64,000 bases of DNA from Uliginosibacterium flavum (GTDB lineage Bacteria > Pseudomonadota > Gammaproteobacteria > Burkholderiales > Rhodocyclaceae): NCBI RefSeq assembly GCF_040566545.1, contig NZ_JBEWZI010000013.1:1-64000 (forward strand). Reading direction: 5' to 3'. Positions 8,037 through 15,853 of the stretch are shown piece by piece. The position numbers were made by a program, and so were the translations under genes. Position 1 is the first letter of the stretch; each line of letters begins with the position of its first letter. The notes under the pieces were generated by a model. It made no database searches, was not told the origin of the DNA, and saw nothing but the letters and a program-made list of their open reading frames with translations.

Positions 8037-8939
8037 ATGACCAATTACAAACATCTGCACTACTTCTGGATGGTCGCCAAAACAGGTGGTTTGTTACGTG
8101 CAAGTGAGCAACTCCACACCTCGCCGCAAACCCTCAGCGGCCAGATCAAGCTGCTCGAAGAGCGCCTGGGCAAGCCCTTGTTCCAGAAGCGCGGGCGCAA
8201 GCTTGAACTCACCGAATCCGGCCAAACCGTCTTCAGCTATGCGAACGAGATTTTCTCGCTCGGCGCCGAAATGGAGCACGCTCTGCGCACCGACAGCAAG
8301 TCAGGTCGCAGCATCGAATTCCGCGTCGGCGTGGCTGATGCGCTGCCCAAATCCATCGCCTATCGCCTGCTGGAACCGGCGATGCGGCTGACCGAGCCGG
8401 TGCGCATCGTGTGCCGGGAGTGGAAACTGGACAGCCTCATGGCGGAACTGGCGACCCACCGGCTCGATCTGGTGATTGCCGACAGCCCCATCCCGGCCGG
8501 GGTGTCCGTCAAGGCCTACAACCACAAGCTGGGGCGATCCGGCCAAAGCTTCTTTGCCACGCCCAAGCTGGCGGCACGCTGCAAAGGCGCGTTCCCGGCC
8601 CTGCTCAATGGCATGCCCATGCTGATGCACAGTGAAGATTCCGCCGTCCAGAAGCAGCTCGACCGCTGGCTTGAAAATGAGCAGATTTATCCGAACGTGA
8701 TGGGAGAGTTCGATGACAGCGCCCTGCTCAAAGCCTTCGGCCGCGAAGGTCAGGGCATCTTTGCTGCGCCGACAGTGCTGGAAGCCGAGATCGTCGAACA
8801 GTACGGCGTAAAAGTGCTGGGGCGAACGGAAGCCGTGTGGCAGGACTTCTATGCCATCTCGGTTGAACGACGCATCACCCACCCCTGTGTCCTCGCCATC
8901 TGCAACAGCGCGCGCGGTGATCTGTTCGCCAGTGCATGA
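8037..8939 (+). CDS. nhaR: LysR-family transcriptional activator NhaR
   Basis: The N-terminal winged helix (NYKHLHYFWMVAKTGG, SPQTLSGQIKLLEERLG) and the effector domain (FRVGVADALPKSIAYRLL, GEFDDSALLKAFGREG, ISVERRITHPCV) match E. coli NhaR closely across its full length of about 300 residues. NhaR responds to sodium and activates nhaA and osmC in E. coli. No nhaA is in the window. The gene is divergent from the HPF-BI-1-TerB-TerC operon, making that operon a candidate target. The assignment is by direct resemblance; the local target is inferred. Confidence 0.93.
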   Translation: MTNYKHLHYFWMVAKTGGLLRASEQLHTSPQTLSGQIKLLEERLGKPLFQKRGRKLELTESGQTVFSYANEIFSLGAEMEHALRTDSKSGRSIEFRVGVADALPKSIAYRLLEPAMRLTEPVRIVCREWKLDSLMAELATHRLDLVIADSPIPAGVSVKAYNHKLGRSGQSFFATPKLAARCKGAFPALLNGMPMLMHSEDSAVQKQLDRWLENEQIYPNVMGEFDDSALLKAFGREGQGIFAAPTVLEAEIVEQYGVKVLGRTEAVWQDFYAISVERRITHPCVLAICNSARGDLFASA

Positions 8940-9008
8940 GCAGACCTCTGAGCGCACCTCTGGTGTGCCGCAGCGTCGGGGTTTGGCACCGAAGGCCGCG
9001 CTCACCCA

Positions 9009-9090
9009 GCCTACCCGGAGAGCCTTCAGCAGCGGACTTCTCCGGGCAGGTATGCTGTACAGGCAAGCGAGGAGCGGCTCTTCAAGCATG
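9009..9090. repeat. Dispersed GAAGAGCCGC-type repeat, copy 2
   Basis: Contains CCCGGAGAG, CAGCGGAC, TCTCCGGGCA, ATGCTGTACAGGCAAGC, GAGCGGCTCTTC and AAGCATG in the same order and spacing as the copy at 5063-5143, with about three quarters of positions identical. It lies 70 bp after the nhaR stop. Confidence 0.8.
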
Positions 9091-9098
9091 ATCTCGCT

Positions 9099-9201
9099 GG
9101 GCGGATGCGCGACGAATTCCGCCCCATGTGTTTGAATGCCGGCCCGGCAATGCGATCCTGCGGATCGCTGGCAAAACTCGCCATGCTCGTCCGCCCCACC
9201 G
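9099..9201. repeat. REP-like palindromic repeat (GGGCGGA...GAATTCCGCC class), degenerate
   Basis: The left part GGGCGGATGCGCGACGAATT and the right part CTCGCCATGCTCGTCCGCCC form a decayed inverted repeat with a central GCGATCCTGCGGATCGC hairpin. A better-preserved copy of the same class lies at 9809-9913. Confidence 0.55.
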
Positions 9202-9223
9202 TAAAAAGGCCACACCATTGCGC

Positions 9224-9730
9224 ATGACCCGACTCGTCGAACTCCACACCCGAATTGACACCCGCGTCGCCACCATCCGCAGCGACGCCCCCGACTGGCT
9301 ATGCGGCAAGGGCTGCGCCAAGTGCTGTCGCAGCCTCGCGCAGATTCCGCAACTCACCGCGAAGGAATGGGACTTGCTGCAGGAAGGCCTGACCACGCTG
9401 ACGCCTGAGCATCTGGCGGAAATCCACGAGCGAGTAAAGGCACTGGCAGGCCAAAGTGCGCGCCCCTTCGTCTGCCCGCTACTGGATCAGGCCACGAACG
9501 CCTGCCCGGTGTATGCGCAACGCCCGGTGGCTTGCCGAACCTATGGCTTCTACGTGCAGCGCGAGCTGGGACTGTATTGCGGCGACATCGAAGCGCAGGT
9601 GGCCGACGGCACGCTGGCCGAGGTGGTGTGGGGCAATCATGACGTCATCGATCAAAGCCTCGCCGGGCTCGGCGAAGTCCGCCCGCTGACAGAATGGTTT
9701 GCTTTGGGGAACTCGGGCTCAGCAGGCTGA
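9224..9730 (+). CDS. YkgJ family cysteine-cluster protein
   Basis: A 168-residue protein with the cysteine pattern of the YkgJ (CxxCxxxCC zinc/iron-binding) family: CGKGCAKCC at about residues 27-35, then CPLLDQATNACPVYAQRPVACRTYGF (split here as CPLLD, NACPVY, RPVACRTY) and a later YCGD. The family is thought to hold an Fe-S cluster or zinc; its function is not settled. The ATG at 9224 begins the conserved part; the frame extends upstream only through repeat sequence. The stop codon lies inside the start of the next dispersed repeat. Confidence 0.85.
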   Translation: MTRLVELHTRIDTRVATIRSDAPDWLCGKGCAKCCRSLAQIPQLTAKEWDLLQEGLTTLTPEHLAEIHERVKALAGQSARPFVCPLLDQATNACPVYAQRPVACRTYGFYVQRELGLYCGDIEAQVADGTLAEVVWGNHDVIDQSLAGLGEVRPLTEWFALGNSGSAG

Positions 9731-9803
9731 AGAGCCGCATCCAGGGGGCTTGTACAGACAGGTGCGCGGGAGAGGCAAGCTGGGCGCGGCTCTGCAAGCA
9801 TGG
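9725..9803. repeat. Dispersed GAAGAGCCGC-type repeat, copy 3
   Basis: Starts GGCTGAAGAGCCGCATCCAG and ends GGCAAGCTGGGCGCGGCTCT then GCAAGCATG, with CTTGTACAGACAGG between. The two ends are inverted complements. It aligns well with the copy at 12759-12830 and overlaps the stop codon of the preceding gene. Confidence 0.85.
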
Positions 9804-9808
9804 GTTTC

Positions 9809-9913
9809 GTAGGGCGGACGAGCACAGCGAATTCCGCCAGCGATCCAGCGGATCACCTCACTCAACAGCACGAAATCCCATTCGGCGGAATTCGCTACGC
9901 TCGTCCGCCCTAC
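9809..9913. repeat. REP-like palindromic repeat (GTAGGGCGGACGAGC class)
   Basis: The arms GTAGGGCGGACGAGCACAGC and GCTACGCTCGTCCGCCCTAC are inverted complements, with inner GAATTCCGCC and GGCGGAATTC also pairing. Half of a dispersed GAAGAGCCGC-type repeat (GGCGCGGCTCTACAAGCATG) follows at 9941-9963. Confidence 0.8.
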
Positions 9914-9992
9914 TGCTCACGCCTGCCCGAAGACCCAATACCGGCGCGGCTCTACAAGCATGCCCACTCAGTCCTCAGCACTCATTGCTCAG

Positions 9993-10065
9993 TCCTCTGC
10001 CGCAGGCAGCAGGCTCAGCACTCTGCCGCAGGCAGCAGGCTCAGCACTCTGCCGCAGGCTGCCGC
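9993..10065. repeat. Tandem repeat, 26-bp unit, nearly three copies
   Basis: The unit CTCTGCCGCAGGCAGCAGG plus CTCAGCA occurs twice in full (from about 9995 and 10021) and a third time in part. The array contains the last codons and the stop of mog (10041), so it reaches into the coding sequence. Just before it the sequence repeats forms of CAGTCCTCAGCACTCATTG, similar to the short tandem repeat at 61986. Confidence 0.85.
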
Positions 10066-10664
10066 AACGCGCTCTTGGGCCGGAAGGCTTTGCTCACGCC
10101 CTCGTGTGTTTCCACGTAGGGCCCACCGATCAGATCGATGCAATACGGCACGGCGGCGAAGATGCCTTCAACGAGCAGTTTGCCCTCGGCATCGCGCAAA
10201 CCTTCCAGGATTTCGCGGATCGCTTTGGGCTGACCCGGCAGGTTGATGATCAGGCACTTGCCGCGAACAACTGCGGTCTGGCGCGAGAGGATGGCGGTGG
10301 GCACGAAGTGGCGCGAGATGCGCCGCATTTCTTCGCCGAAACCGGGCATTTCCTTGTCGCCCACGGCCAGCGTGGCTTCTGGCGTCACATCGCGTGGCGC
10401 CGGGCCGGTGCCGCCGGTGGTGAGTACCAGATGACAACCGCCCTCGCCGGCCAGCTCGATCAAAGTCTGTTCGATGACCGCCTGCTCGTCCGGAATCAGA
10501 CGTTGTACAGCCTCCCACGGGCTGGCAATGGCAGCGCCAAACCATTCGAGCAGCGCTGGCACGCCCTTGTCTTCATACACGCCAGCACTGGCGCGATCAC
10601 TGATCGAGACGACGCCAATGCGCAGCATTTCGTCCACTCGAAGCAGCTCAGGTACCTCACTCAT
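10041..10664 (-). CDS. mog: Molybdopterin adenylyltransferase
   Basis: MogA-type enzyme that adenylylates molybdopterin before molybdate insertion. Visible family features are RIGVVSISDRASAGVYEDKG, LVLTTGGTGPAPRDVTPEAT and IINLPGQPKAIREIL. Length is 207 residues, slightly long: about twelve extra N-terminal residues precede MLRIGVVS, and the last residues (LRQPAAEC) are encoded by the tandem repeat. The start at 10664 overlaps the stop of darP by 8 nt, pointing to translational coupling; an internal ATG at 10628 is a less extended alternative. The darP-mog pair divergent from pmbA is a common betaproteobacterial arrangement. Confidence 0.93.
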   Translation of the reverse strand: MSEVPELLRVDEMLRIGVVSISDRASAGVYEDKGVPALLEWFGAAIASPWEAVQRLIPDEQAVIEQTLIELAGEGGCHLVLTTGGTGPAPRDVTPEATLAVGDKEMPGFGEEMRRISRHFVPTAILSRQTAVVRGKCLIINLPGQPKAIREILEGLRDAEGKLLVEGIFAAVPYCIDLIGGPYVETHEGVSKAFRPKSALRQPAAEC

Positions 10665-11265
10665 CGGCGTCGTGATCCTTGGCTGGAGCGTGCTCCGCGT
10701 GGTGGTGATGACCGTGAGCCTCATCCTTGCTGTTGTGATGCGGGTGATCGGTCTTGATGCCGCCGTCTTCGAACTCACGCAGGATCTGGAAGATCTCGCG
10801 ATAGGCCTTGGGTGGTTTGTTCTCGGCGCGTTCCTTGATGGCATTGCGACGCAGCTGACGCATGCGGTGCAGGTCAGCGGCCGGATACAGATTGCCGATT
10901 TCGGTGAGCATGGTTTCGTCTTCGAGGAAACGGTCGCGCAGCGCTTCCAGGCGATGCATGCGGGCCGTTTCGACGTGCGACTTGCCGGTCAGTGCGGCCA
11001 GACCGGCGCGGATCGGCTCGGCATCCTCGTTGCGCATCAGCCGGCCGATGTACTGCAGCTGGCGCGCGCGCGCGCCGTTGGCGGTGATGCGCGCCATCTC
11101 GGTCAGAGCTTCGCGCAGGTTTTCCGACATGGGGATTTTCTTCAGGCGCGCCACACTATATTCGGTGAGCGTCTTGCCCAGATCCTGCAGGGCATCCATG
11201 TCGCGTTTTTTCTGCGACTTGCTGACGAAATAGGAGTCGTCGTCGATATCGTTTTTTGGGGTCAT
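10657..11265 (-). CDS. darP: Ribosome-associated protein DarP (YjgA family)
   Basis: A 202-residue helical protein with the YjgA/DarP pattern: YFVSKSQKKRDMDALQDLGK at the start, RQLQYIGRLMRNED in the middle and RMRQLRRNAIKERAENKPPK near the end. DarP is a 50S assembly factor acting late in large-subunit maturation. The C-terminus carries a His-rich tail (about residues 180-200, many His and Asp), beyond the usual domain, which might bind metal. The gene overlaps mog and is divergent from pmbA with about 130 bp between. Confidence 0.92.
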   Translation of the reverse strand: MTPKNDIDDDSYFVSKSQKKRDMDALQDLGKTLTEYSVARLKKIPMSENLREALTEMARITANGARARQLQYIGRLMRNEDAEPIRAGLAALTGKSHVETARMHRLEALRDRFLEDETMLTEIGNLYPAADLHRMRQLRRNAIKERAENKPPKAYREIFQILREFEDGGIKTDHPHHNSKDEAHGHHHHAEHAPAKDHDADE

Positions 11266-11397
11266 TGTTCAGTGTGGGCGGCCAGTGCGGCGATAATGGA
11301 GCATCGCTGTCACACGGGCCCGCGCCTTGCGGGTCTCAAAACGTTAAGATTATAGCCTTTCGCTCCCACTCTTCCTCCCCTCATCGCTTACACCCCT

Positions 11398-12756
11398 ATG
11401 GCCAAGAAGCAAGACAGTTTCAGTTACACCCAATCCGCCTTGCGCGATCTCGCCCAGGAAATCCTCGACTACGCCAAGGCCAACGGTGCCAGCGCTTGCG
11501 AGACCGACATATCTGAAGGTTTCGGCCGCAGCATCAGCGTGCGCCGGGGCCAGCTCGAAACCATCGAATACAACCGCGACAAAGGCATCGGCGTCACGGT
11601 TTATCTGGGCCAGCAACGCGGCCACGCCAGCTCCTCCGACTTCTCGCGTGCCGCGCTGCGCGCCAGTGTGGATGCAGCCCTGTCAATTGCCCGCTTCACC
11701 GCGCCCGACCCGGCCGCCGGCCTGCCGGACGCCGATCGTCTATGGCAGGGCAAGGCCAAGGAGATCGCCAAGCTCGATCTGCATCACGCCTGGAAGATTT
11801 CACCCGAAGCCGCTACCGAAATCGCCCAGCGCTGCGAAGCCGCTGCGTTTGACGTCAGCCCGCAAGTCACGAACTCGGATGGTTCCAGCGTGTATGTGCA
11901 GGAATCGCAGTTCGTCTCGGCCAACAGCCTGGGCTTCTGTGGCGGTTTTGCCACCTCGCGTCACTCAATCTCGGTCGGCGTGATTGCCGGCGAAGGCGAT
12001 GACATGCAGACCGGCGACTGGTATTCCAGCGCCCGCGATCCACGCGAGCTGGCCGATCCGGCCCGCATCGGCGATTACGCCGCACGCCGCGCACTGTCAC
12101 GTCTGGGCTCGCGCCGCGCACCGACCTGCGAAGTGCCGGTGATCTTCGAAGCCCCGCAAGCCTGCGGCCTGCTCGGCAGTTTCGTGAATGCCGTCAGTGG
12201 CGGCGCCTTATATCGCCGCGCCAGCTTTCTGGTCGACGCGCTAGGGCAGCCGGTGTTCTCTGACAACATCCACATCGACGAGCTGCCGCACATCCCCAAG
12301 GCGATGGGCAGCACCATGTTCGATGATGAAGGCATCGCGACCCAAGCGCGCCAGGTGGTGGCTGGCGGCGTGCTGCAAGGCTATTTCCTCGGCAGCTATT
12401 CCGCGCGCAAGCTGGGCATGCAGAGCACCGGCAATGCCGGCGGCTGCCACAACCTGATCGTGCGCCCGGGCCAGAAGAGTCTGGAAGAACTGGCGCGCGA
12501 AGTCGGGCGTGGCCTACTGGTGACCGAACTGCTGGGCCAGGGGGTGAATTATGTGACCGGCGATTACTCGCGCGGCGCAGCCGGCTACTGGATCGAGAAC
12601 GGCGAGATCAGTTATCCAGTGCAGGAAATCACCATCGCCGGCAATCTGCGCGAGATGTTCAAGAACATCGTCGCCATCGGCAATGACACGATCATTCGTG
12701 GTGGCAAGCAATGCCCCTCGCTGGTGATCGGCAAGATGACGATTGCCGGGGAGTAA
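11398..12756 (+). CDS. pmbA: Metalloprotease PmbA (TldE)
   Basis: A 452-residue PmbA/TldE family protein. Seen are the N-terminal repeat CETDISEGFGRSISVRRGQL, the C-terminal RQVVAGGVLQGYFLGSYSAR and NLIVRPGQKSLEELAREVG, and a final GNDTIIRGGKQCPSLVIGKM. With TldD it forms a heterodimeric protease that degrades unfolded peptides and matures some microcins; TldE itself lacks the zinc-binding HExxxH site, and none is seen here. tldD is not in the window. The ATG at 11398 opens the conserved region. Confidence 0.94.
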   Translation: MAKKQDSFSYTQSALRDLAQEILDYAKANGASACETDISEGFGRSISVRRGQLETIEYNRDKGIGVTVYLGQQRGHASSSDFSRAALRASVDAALSIARFTAPDPAAGLPDADRLWQGKAKEIAKLDLHHAWKISPEAATEIAQRCEAAAFDVSPQVTNSDGSSVYVQESQFVSANSLGFCGGFATSRHSISVGVIAGEGDDMQTGDWYSSARDPRELADPARIGDYAARRALSRLGSRRAPTCEVPVIFEAPQACGLLGSFVNAVSGGALYRRASFLVDALGQPVFSDNIHIDELPHIPKAMGSTMFDDEGIATQARQVVAGGVLQGYFLGSYSARKLGMQSTGNAGGCHNLIVRPGQKSLEELAREVGRGLLVTELLGQGVNYVTGDYSRGAAGYWIENGEISYPVQEITIAGNLREMFKNIVAIGNDTIIRGGKQCPSLVIGKMTIAGE

Positions 12757-12758
12757 GC

Positions 12759-12830
12759 GGAAGAGCCGCATCCAGTCTGCCTCTACAGGCAGGCCTGCAG
12801 CACAGGCAAGCTGGGTGCGGCTCTTCAGCC
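12759..12830. repeat. Dispersed GAAGAGCCGC-type repeat, copy 4 (clearest)
   Basis: The ends GAAGAGCCGCATCCAG and CTGGGTGCGGCTCTTC are inverted complements with one mismatch. Between them lie CTGCCTCTACAGGCAGG and GCACAGGCAAG. The element is 72 bp and sits two bases after the pmbA stop. Confidence 0.9.
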
Positions 12831-12925
12831 TATCGATTCAGGATACGGGTATTCCCGCCTGCTAGGGTTTTGCCTGAGCTCTGATAATCGGGAGGAATTT
12901 TTCTTTCACATCCGAGGGGGTAAAG

Positions 12926-14026
12926 ATGGAACGTCGTTCATTTCTGAAAAAAGCCAGCGTGGGCCTGGCGGCCGGAGCCGTCGCAACCGTCGCCGCGCCG
13001 GTCATGGCCCAGAGCGCACTACCGAGCCTGAAGTGGAAGCTAGCCTCCAGTTTTCCGAAGAGCCTCGATACGCTGTTCAACGCCATCGAGACCGTCGCCC
13101 AGCATGTAAAAACCGCCACCGGCGGCAGGTTCGAAATCCAGCTTTTCGCTGCCGGTGAAATCGTGCCGAGCGCAGCCGTGCTGGATGCCGTCAAGGATGG
13201 CACCGTCGAAATGGGCCAGTCCGCCAGCTATTACTATGTGGGCAAGGATCCGGCTTTCGCCTTTGACTGCGCCGTGCCCTTCGGCCTGAACAGCCGCCAG
13301 CAATCGGCTTGGATGTGGTCCGGTGGCGGCCTGGAATTGATGCGCGACCTGTTCAAGGATTACAACATCCACAACATCCCCTGCGGCAATACAGGCGTGC
13401 AGATGGGCGGCTGGTTCCGCAAGGAAATCAAGACCGTGGCCGACATGAAGGGCCTGAAAATGCGCATCGCCGGCATTGCCGGTCAGGTCATGGGCAAGCT
13501 CGGCGTCGTCGGTCAGCAGATGGGCCCGGCGGATATCTATCCGGCGCTTGAAAAAGGCACGATCGACGCCGTGGAATGGGTCGGTCCGTATGACGACGAG
13601 AAGTTCGGCTTCAATCGCGTCGCCAAGTATTACTACTACCCGGGATTCTGGGAAGCCGGCCCGCAGCTGTCGATCTACATCAATCTGAAGAAGTGGAACG
13701 AGCTGCCTAAGGAATACCAGCAGGCACTGGAAGATGCCTGTGCCTTCGCCCACGTGCAGATGCAGGCCGACTACGATGTAAAGAACGTCGCCGCCCTGCG
13801 CCGTCTGGTGGCTGGCGGCACCAAACTGAAAGAATTCCCGAAAGAAGTCATGGTGGCAGCGCAAGCCGCCACGCTGCAGCTCTACGAAGAATTTTCAGCC
13901 AAATACCCACGTTTCAAAAAGATCTATGGGCCCTGGAAAAAATTCCGCGACGATGAGTATTTGTGGTTTAAAGTCGCGGAGCGGGCTTATGACAGCTTCG
14001 TTTTTTCGCAAAGCTCACGGCGTTGA
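12926..14026 (+). CDS. TRAP transporter substrate-binding protein, TakP-like, Tat-exported
   Basis: The N-terminus has a twin-arginine signal (RRSFLKKASVG, then a hydrophobic stretch ending AAPVMAQ). The mature part is a DctP-fold binding protein with the features of the alpha-keto-acid binders (TakP type): FSPK-like SSFPKSLDTLFNAIE, GASYYY-like ASYYYVGKDP, GLKMRIAGIAGQV and GTIDAVEWVGPYDDEKFGFN. It should deliver an organic acid to a DctQM membrane pair. No dctQ or dctM lies nearby, so the permease is elsewhere. A good ribosome-binding site (GAGGGGG) precedes the ATG. Ligand is inferred from family likeness. Confidence 0.9.
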   Translation: MERRSFLKKASVGLAAGAVATVAAPVMAQSALPSLKWKLASSFPKSLDTLFNAIETVAQHVKTATGGRFEIQLFAAGEIVPSAAVLDAVKDGTVEMGQSASYYYVGKDPAFAFDCAVPFGLNSRQQSAWMWSGGGLELMRDLFKDYNIHNIPCGNTGVQMGGWFRKEIKTVADMKGLKMRIAGIAGQVMGKLGVVGQQMGPADIYPALEKGTIDAVEWVGPYDDEKFGFNRVAKYYYYPGFWEAGPQLSIYINLKKWNELPKEYQQALEDACAFAHVQMQADYDVKNVAALRRLVAGGTKLKEFPKEVMVAAQAATLQLYEEFSAKYPRFKKIYGPWKKFRDDEYLWFKVAERAYDSFVFSQSSRR

Positions 14027-14069
14027 GCCTTTCAAGCGACATCACCTCATCACAAGGGAGAAACAATAA

Positions 14070-14423
14070 ATGAACTGGTATCTCGATGTACTGAAGACAA
14101 AATATGCGCTGTTTACGGGACGGGCGCGGCGTCAGGAATACTGGATGTTCACGCTGTTCAACATCATTGCCTATGTCGTTCTTGCGGTCATTGATGCTGT
14201 CGTGGGAACCATGGTTCTTGCACTCATCTACAGCCTGGCGGTTCTTCTGCCGTCAATCGGTGTTGCAATTCGCCGCCTGCACGATACCAACCGCAGTGGC
14301 TGGTGGCTGCTGATTGGTTTGATTCCGCTGGTGGGTGCCATTGTCCTGTTGGTGTTCACCGTGATCGAAGGCGACAAGGGCGACAACCAGTACGGCGCTG
14401 ACCCGAAGGCCGGCGTGGCCTGA
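14070..14423 (+). CDS. DUF805 domain inner membrane protein
   Basis: A 117-residue protein typical of DUF805: MNWYLDVLKTKYALFTGRA at the start, the RRQEYWMFTLFN motif, three to four membrane helices, RRLHDTNRSGWWLLI, and a short polar tail (GDKGDNQYG). AAGGGAG lies before the ATG. Function unknown. It follows the binding-protein gene by 43 bp and may be read from the same promoter, and a strong terminator follows it. Confidence 0.92.
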   Translation: MNWYLDVLKTKYALFTGRARRQEYWMFTLFNIIAYVVLAVIDAVVGTMVLALIYSLAVLLPSIGVAIRRLHDTNRSGWWLLIGLIPLVGAIVLLVFTVIEGDKGDNQYGADPKAGVA

Positions 14424-14442
14424 GCGTTTGCTCCCTGCCAAA

Positions 14443-14472
14443 AAAGCCCCGCTGCGTGCGGGGCTTTGTTTT
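14443..14472 (+). terminator. Intrinsic terminator
   Basis: AAAGCCCCGC and GCGGGGCTTT pair perfectly over 10 bp around a 5-nt loop, followed by TGTTTTG. It ends the DUF805 transcript; the A run before it would also allow use from the other strand. Confidence 0.9.
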
Positions 14473-14527
14473 GGGAGTCAGCTAAGGTATTTTCTCGTAA
14501 CCCTCTTGCCAAACGAAATGAGCACAA

Positions 14528-14866
14528 ATGAATAAAATTCTGTTTTTAATACTTTCAGTTTTCTCAGTCTTCCCACTGCTCGTTCAAGCAGAAGGCTTAC
14601 CGGAAGCGGACAAAACCACATACATACGTAATTTTCTACCCAGCTGTCTGGTCGCGCAAAGAACGGATTCGTTTTCAAAATATCTGTCAGAAGAACAGCG
14701 CGAAGAATACTGCGAGTGCTCAGCCTCACGGTCAGCAGAAACAGTCACGCTTGAAGAACTGGGAACAATGATCAAAACTCAAAACAAAGAAATCTTGCGC
14801 CCTCATCTCACGGCAGTCGCCAGCTACTGTGGCGATAAACTCATGCCCAAATGGCTACCGAAATAG
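14528..14866 (+). CDS. Small secreted protein, unknown
   Basis: A 112-residue protein with a clear signal peptide (MNKILFLILSVFSVFPLLVQAEG, shown in part: ILFLILSVFSVFPLLVQA). The mature part has four cysteines (SCLVAQ, CECS, YCGDK), suggesting two periplasmic disulfides. Base composition is more AT-rich than most of the window. No family recognised; no partner nearby. Confidence 0.7.
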   Translation: MNKILFLILSVFSVFPLLVQAEGLPEADKTTYIRNFLPSCLVAQRTDSFSKYLSEEQREEYCECSASRSAETVTLEELGTMIKTQNKEILRPHLTAVASYCGDKLMPKWLPK

Positions 14867-14954
14867 GAAAAATCGAGGCAGAAGCATTCGCTATCATCAC
14901 CCCCCATCACCGATGCACGTCCTGCGTTGCTCTACAGCCGCCCGAATCAAACTG

Positions 14955-15833
14955 CTACTGGCCATCTAACTGCCGCACGCGATAGCCGCGCTTGCCCAGC
15001 AAGGCTGGAATCCCCTCGGCGCCAAGCAAATGCGCAGCGCCCACCACGACGAAGCGCGTGCGCCCATCCTGCATACTCTGCGCAATAGTCGCCGCCATGC
15101 TGGCATTGCGATCCTCGATCAGGGCACGGCTCAGACTCGAACCAGAAGGCATACCCTCGCGCATCAGACGGCTCAAGGCGACGGCATCGCCCGTTTGCCA
15201 GGCGCGAACCATGGCATCCAGGATGGGTCGCACACGCCCGGTCTGCAGCTGCTTGATGGTCAGGCGCAAGGCCTCGCGCTGCTCGCGTTCGGAACCAGCA
15301 CTCAGCGCAGTGATCTGTGTATCGATGGTCTCCAACTCCTCCAGCCCCAGACCCTGCACGCGGGCGCGTTGCATCAGCGCCAAGTCAATGCCTTGCGAGA
15401 CCTCGTAGCCCGCCTGCTGCGCGCCGAGCAGACTCAAAACTGTCCCGGCCATCCAGGGTTGCATGGTCTCCAACGCTTCCCCCGGCAAGCCCAGCCCGGC
15501 GGCAGCGCCTTGCAGTGCACGCCAGTCGGCCACCGACAAGCGTGAGGACAAACGCTGCCCGGCCGGCAGCATGGCGGCGGCCATGAGTTTTGTCTGCGCC
15601 TCTGGACGCTGCGGATCGAGTTCCACCACCAGGGTCTGGCTCGCATCCAGCCGCCGTAATGCGGCCTCGGGCAGGGGAAAACAACTGGCATTGCAGACGT
15701 GAATCGAGCCGAACAGATACACTGTGCCCCGCGCATTCGTCGCTTCCCACAAGGGCAAGCGCTCACCCGCAGCCTGAGCCAGCGTGCTCCACATGCACAG
15801 CGCCAGCAACAACCATTTCCGACTATTCAACAT
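14955..15833 (-). CDS. TraB/GumN family protein
   Basis: A 292-residue protein with an N-terminal signal peptide ending in LAQAAGE and the TraB/GumN pattern: LPLWEATNARGTVYLFGSIH, where the GSIH motif is typical; then LVVELDPQ; and FVVVGAAHLLGAEGIPALL near the C-terminus, with the second conserved GxxH. Relatives in plasmid TraB and in Tiki proteins are metal-dependent peptidases; the bacterial GumN role is not settled. It is divergent from miaA with only 20 bp between start codons. Confidence 0.9.
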   Translation of the reverse strand: MLNSRKWLLLALCMWSTLAQAAGERLPLWEATNARGTVYLFGSIHVCNASCFPLPEAALRRLDASQTLVVELDPQRPEAQTKLMAAAMLPAGQRLSSRLSVADWRALQGAAAGLGLPGEALETMQPWMAGTVLSLLGAQQAGYEVSQGIDLALMQRARVQGLGLEELETIDTQITALSAGSEREQREALRLTIKQLQTGRVRPILDAMVRAWQTGDAVALSRLMREGMPSGSSLSRALIEDRNASMAATIAQSMQDGRTRFVVVGAAHLLGAEGIPALLGKRGYRVRQLDGQ

Positions 15834-15853
15834 CCGTTTTCCCCTGTTGCAAC

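Noticed and set aside
9993..10065. Possible CRISPR array
   Set aside because: The units are contiguous 26-bp tandem copies without unique spacers, and no cas genes are near.
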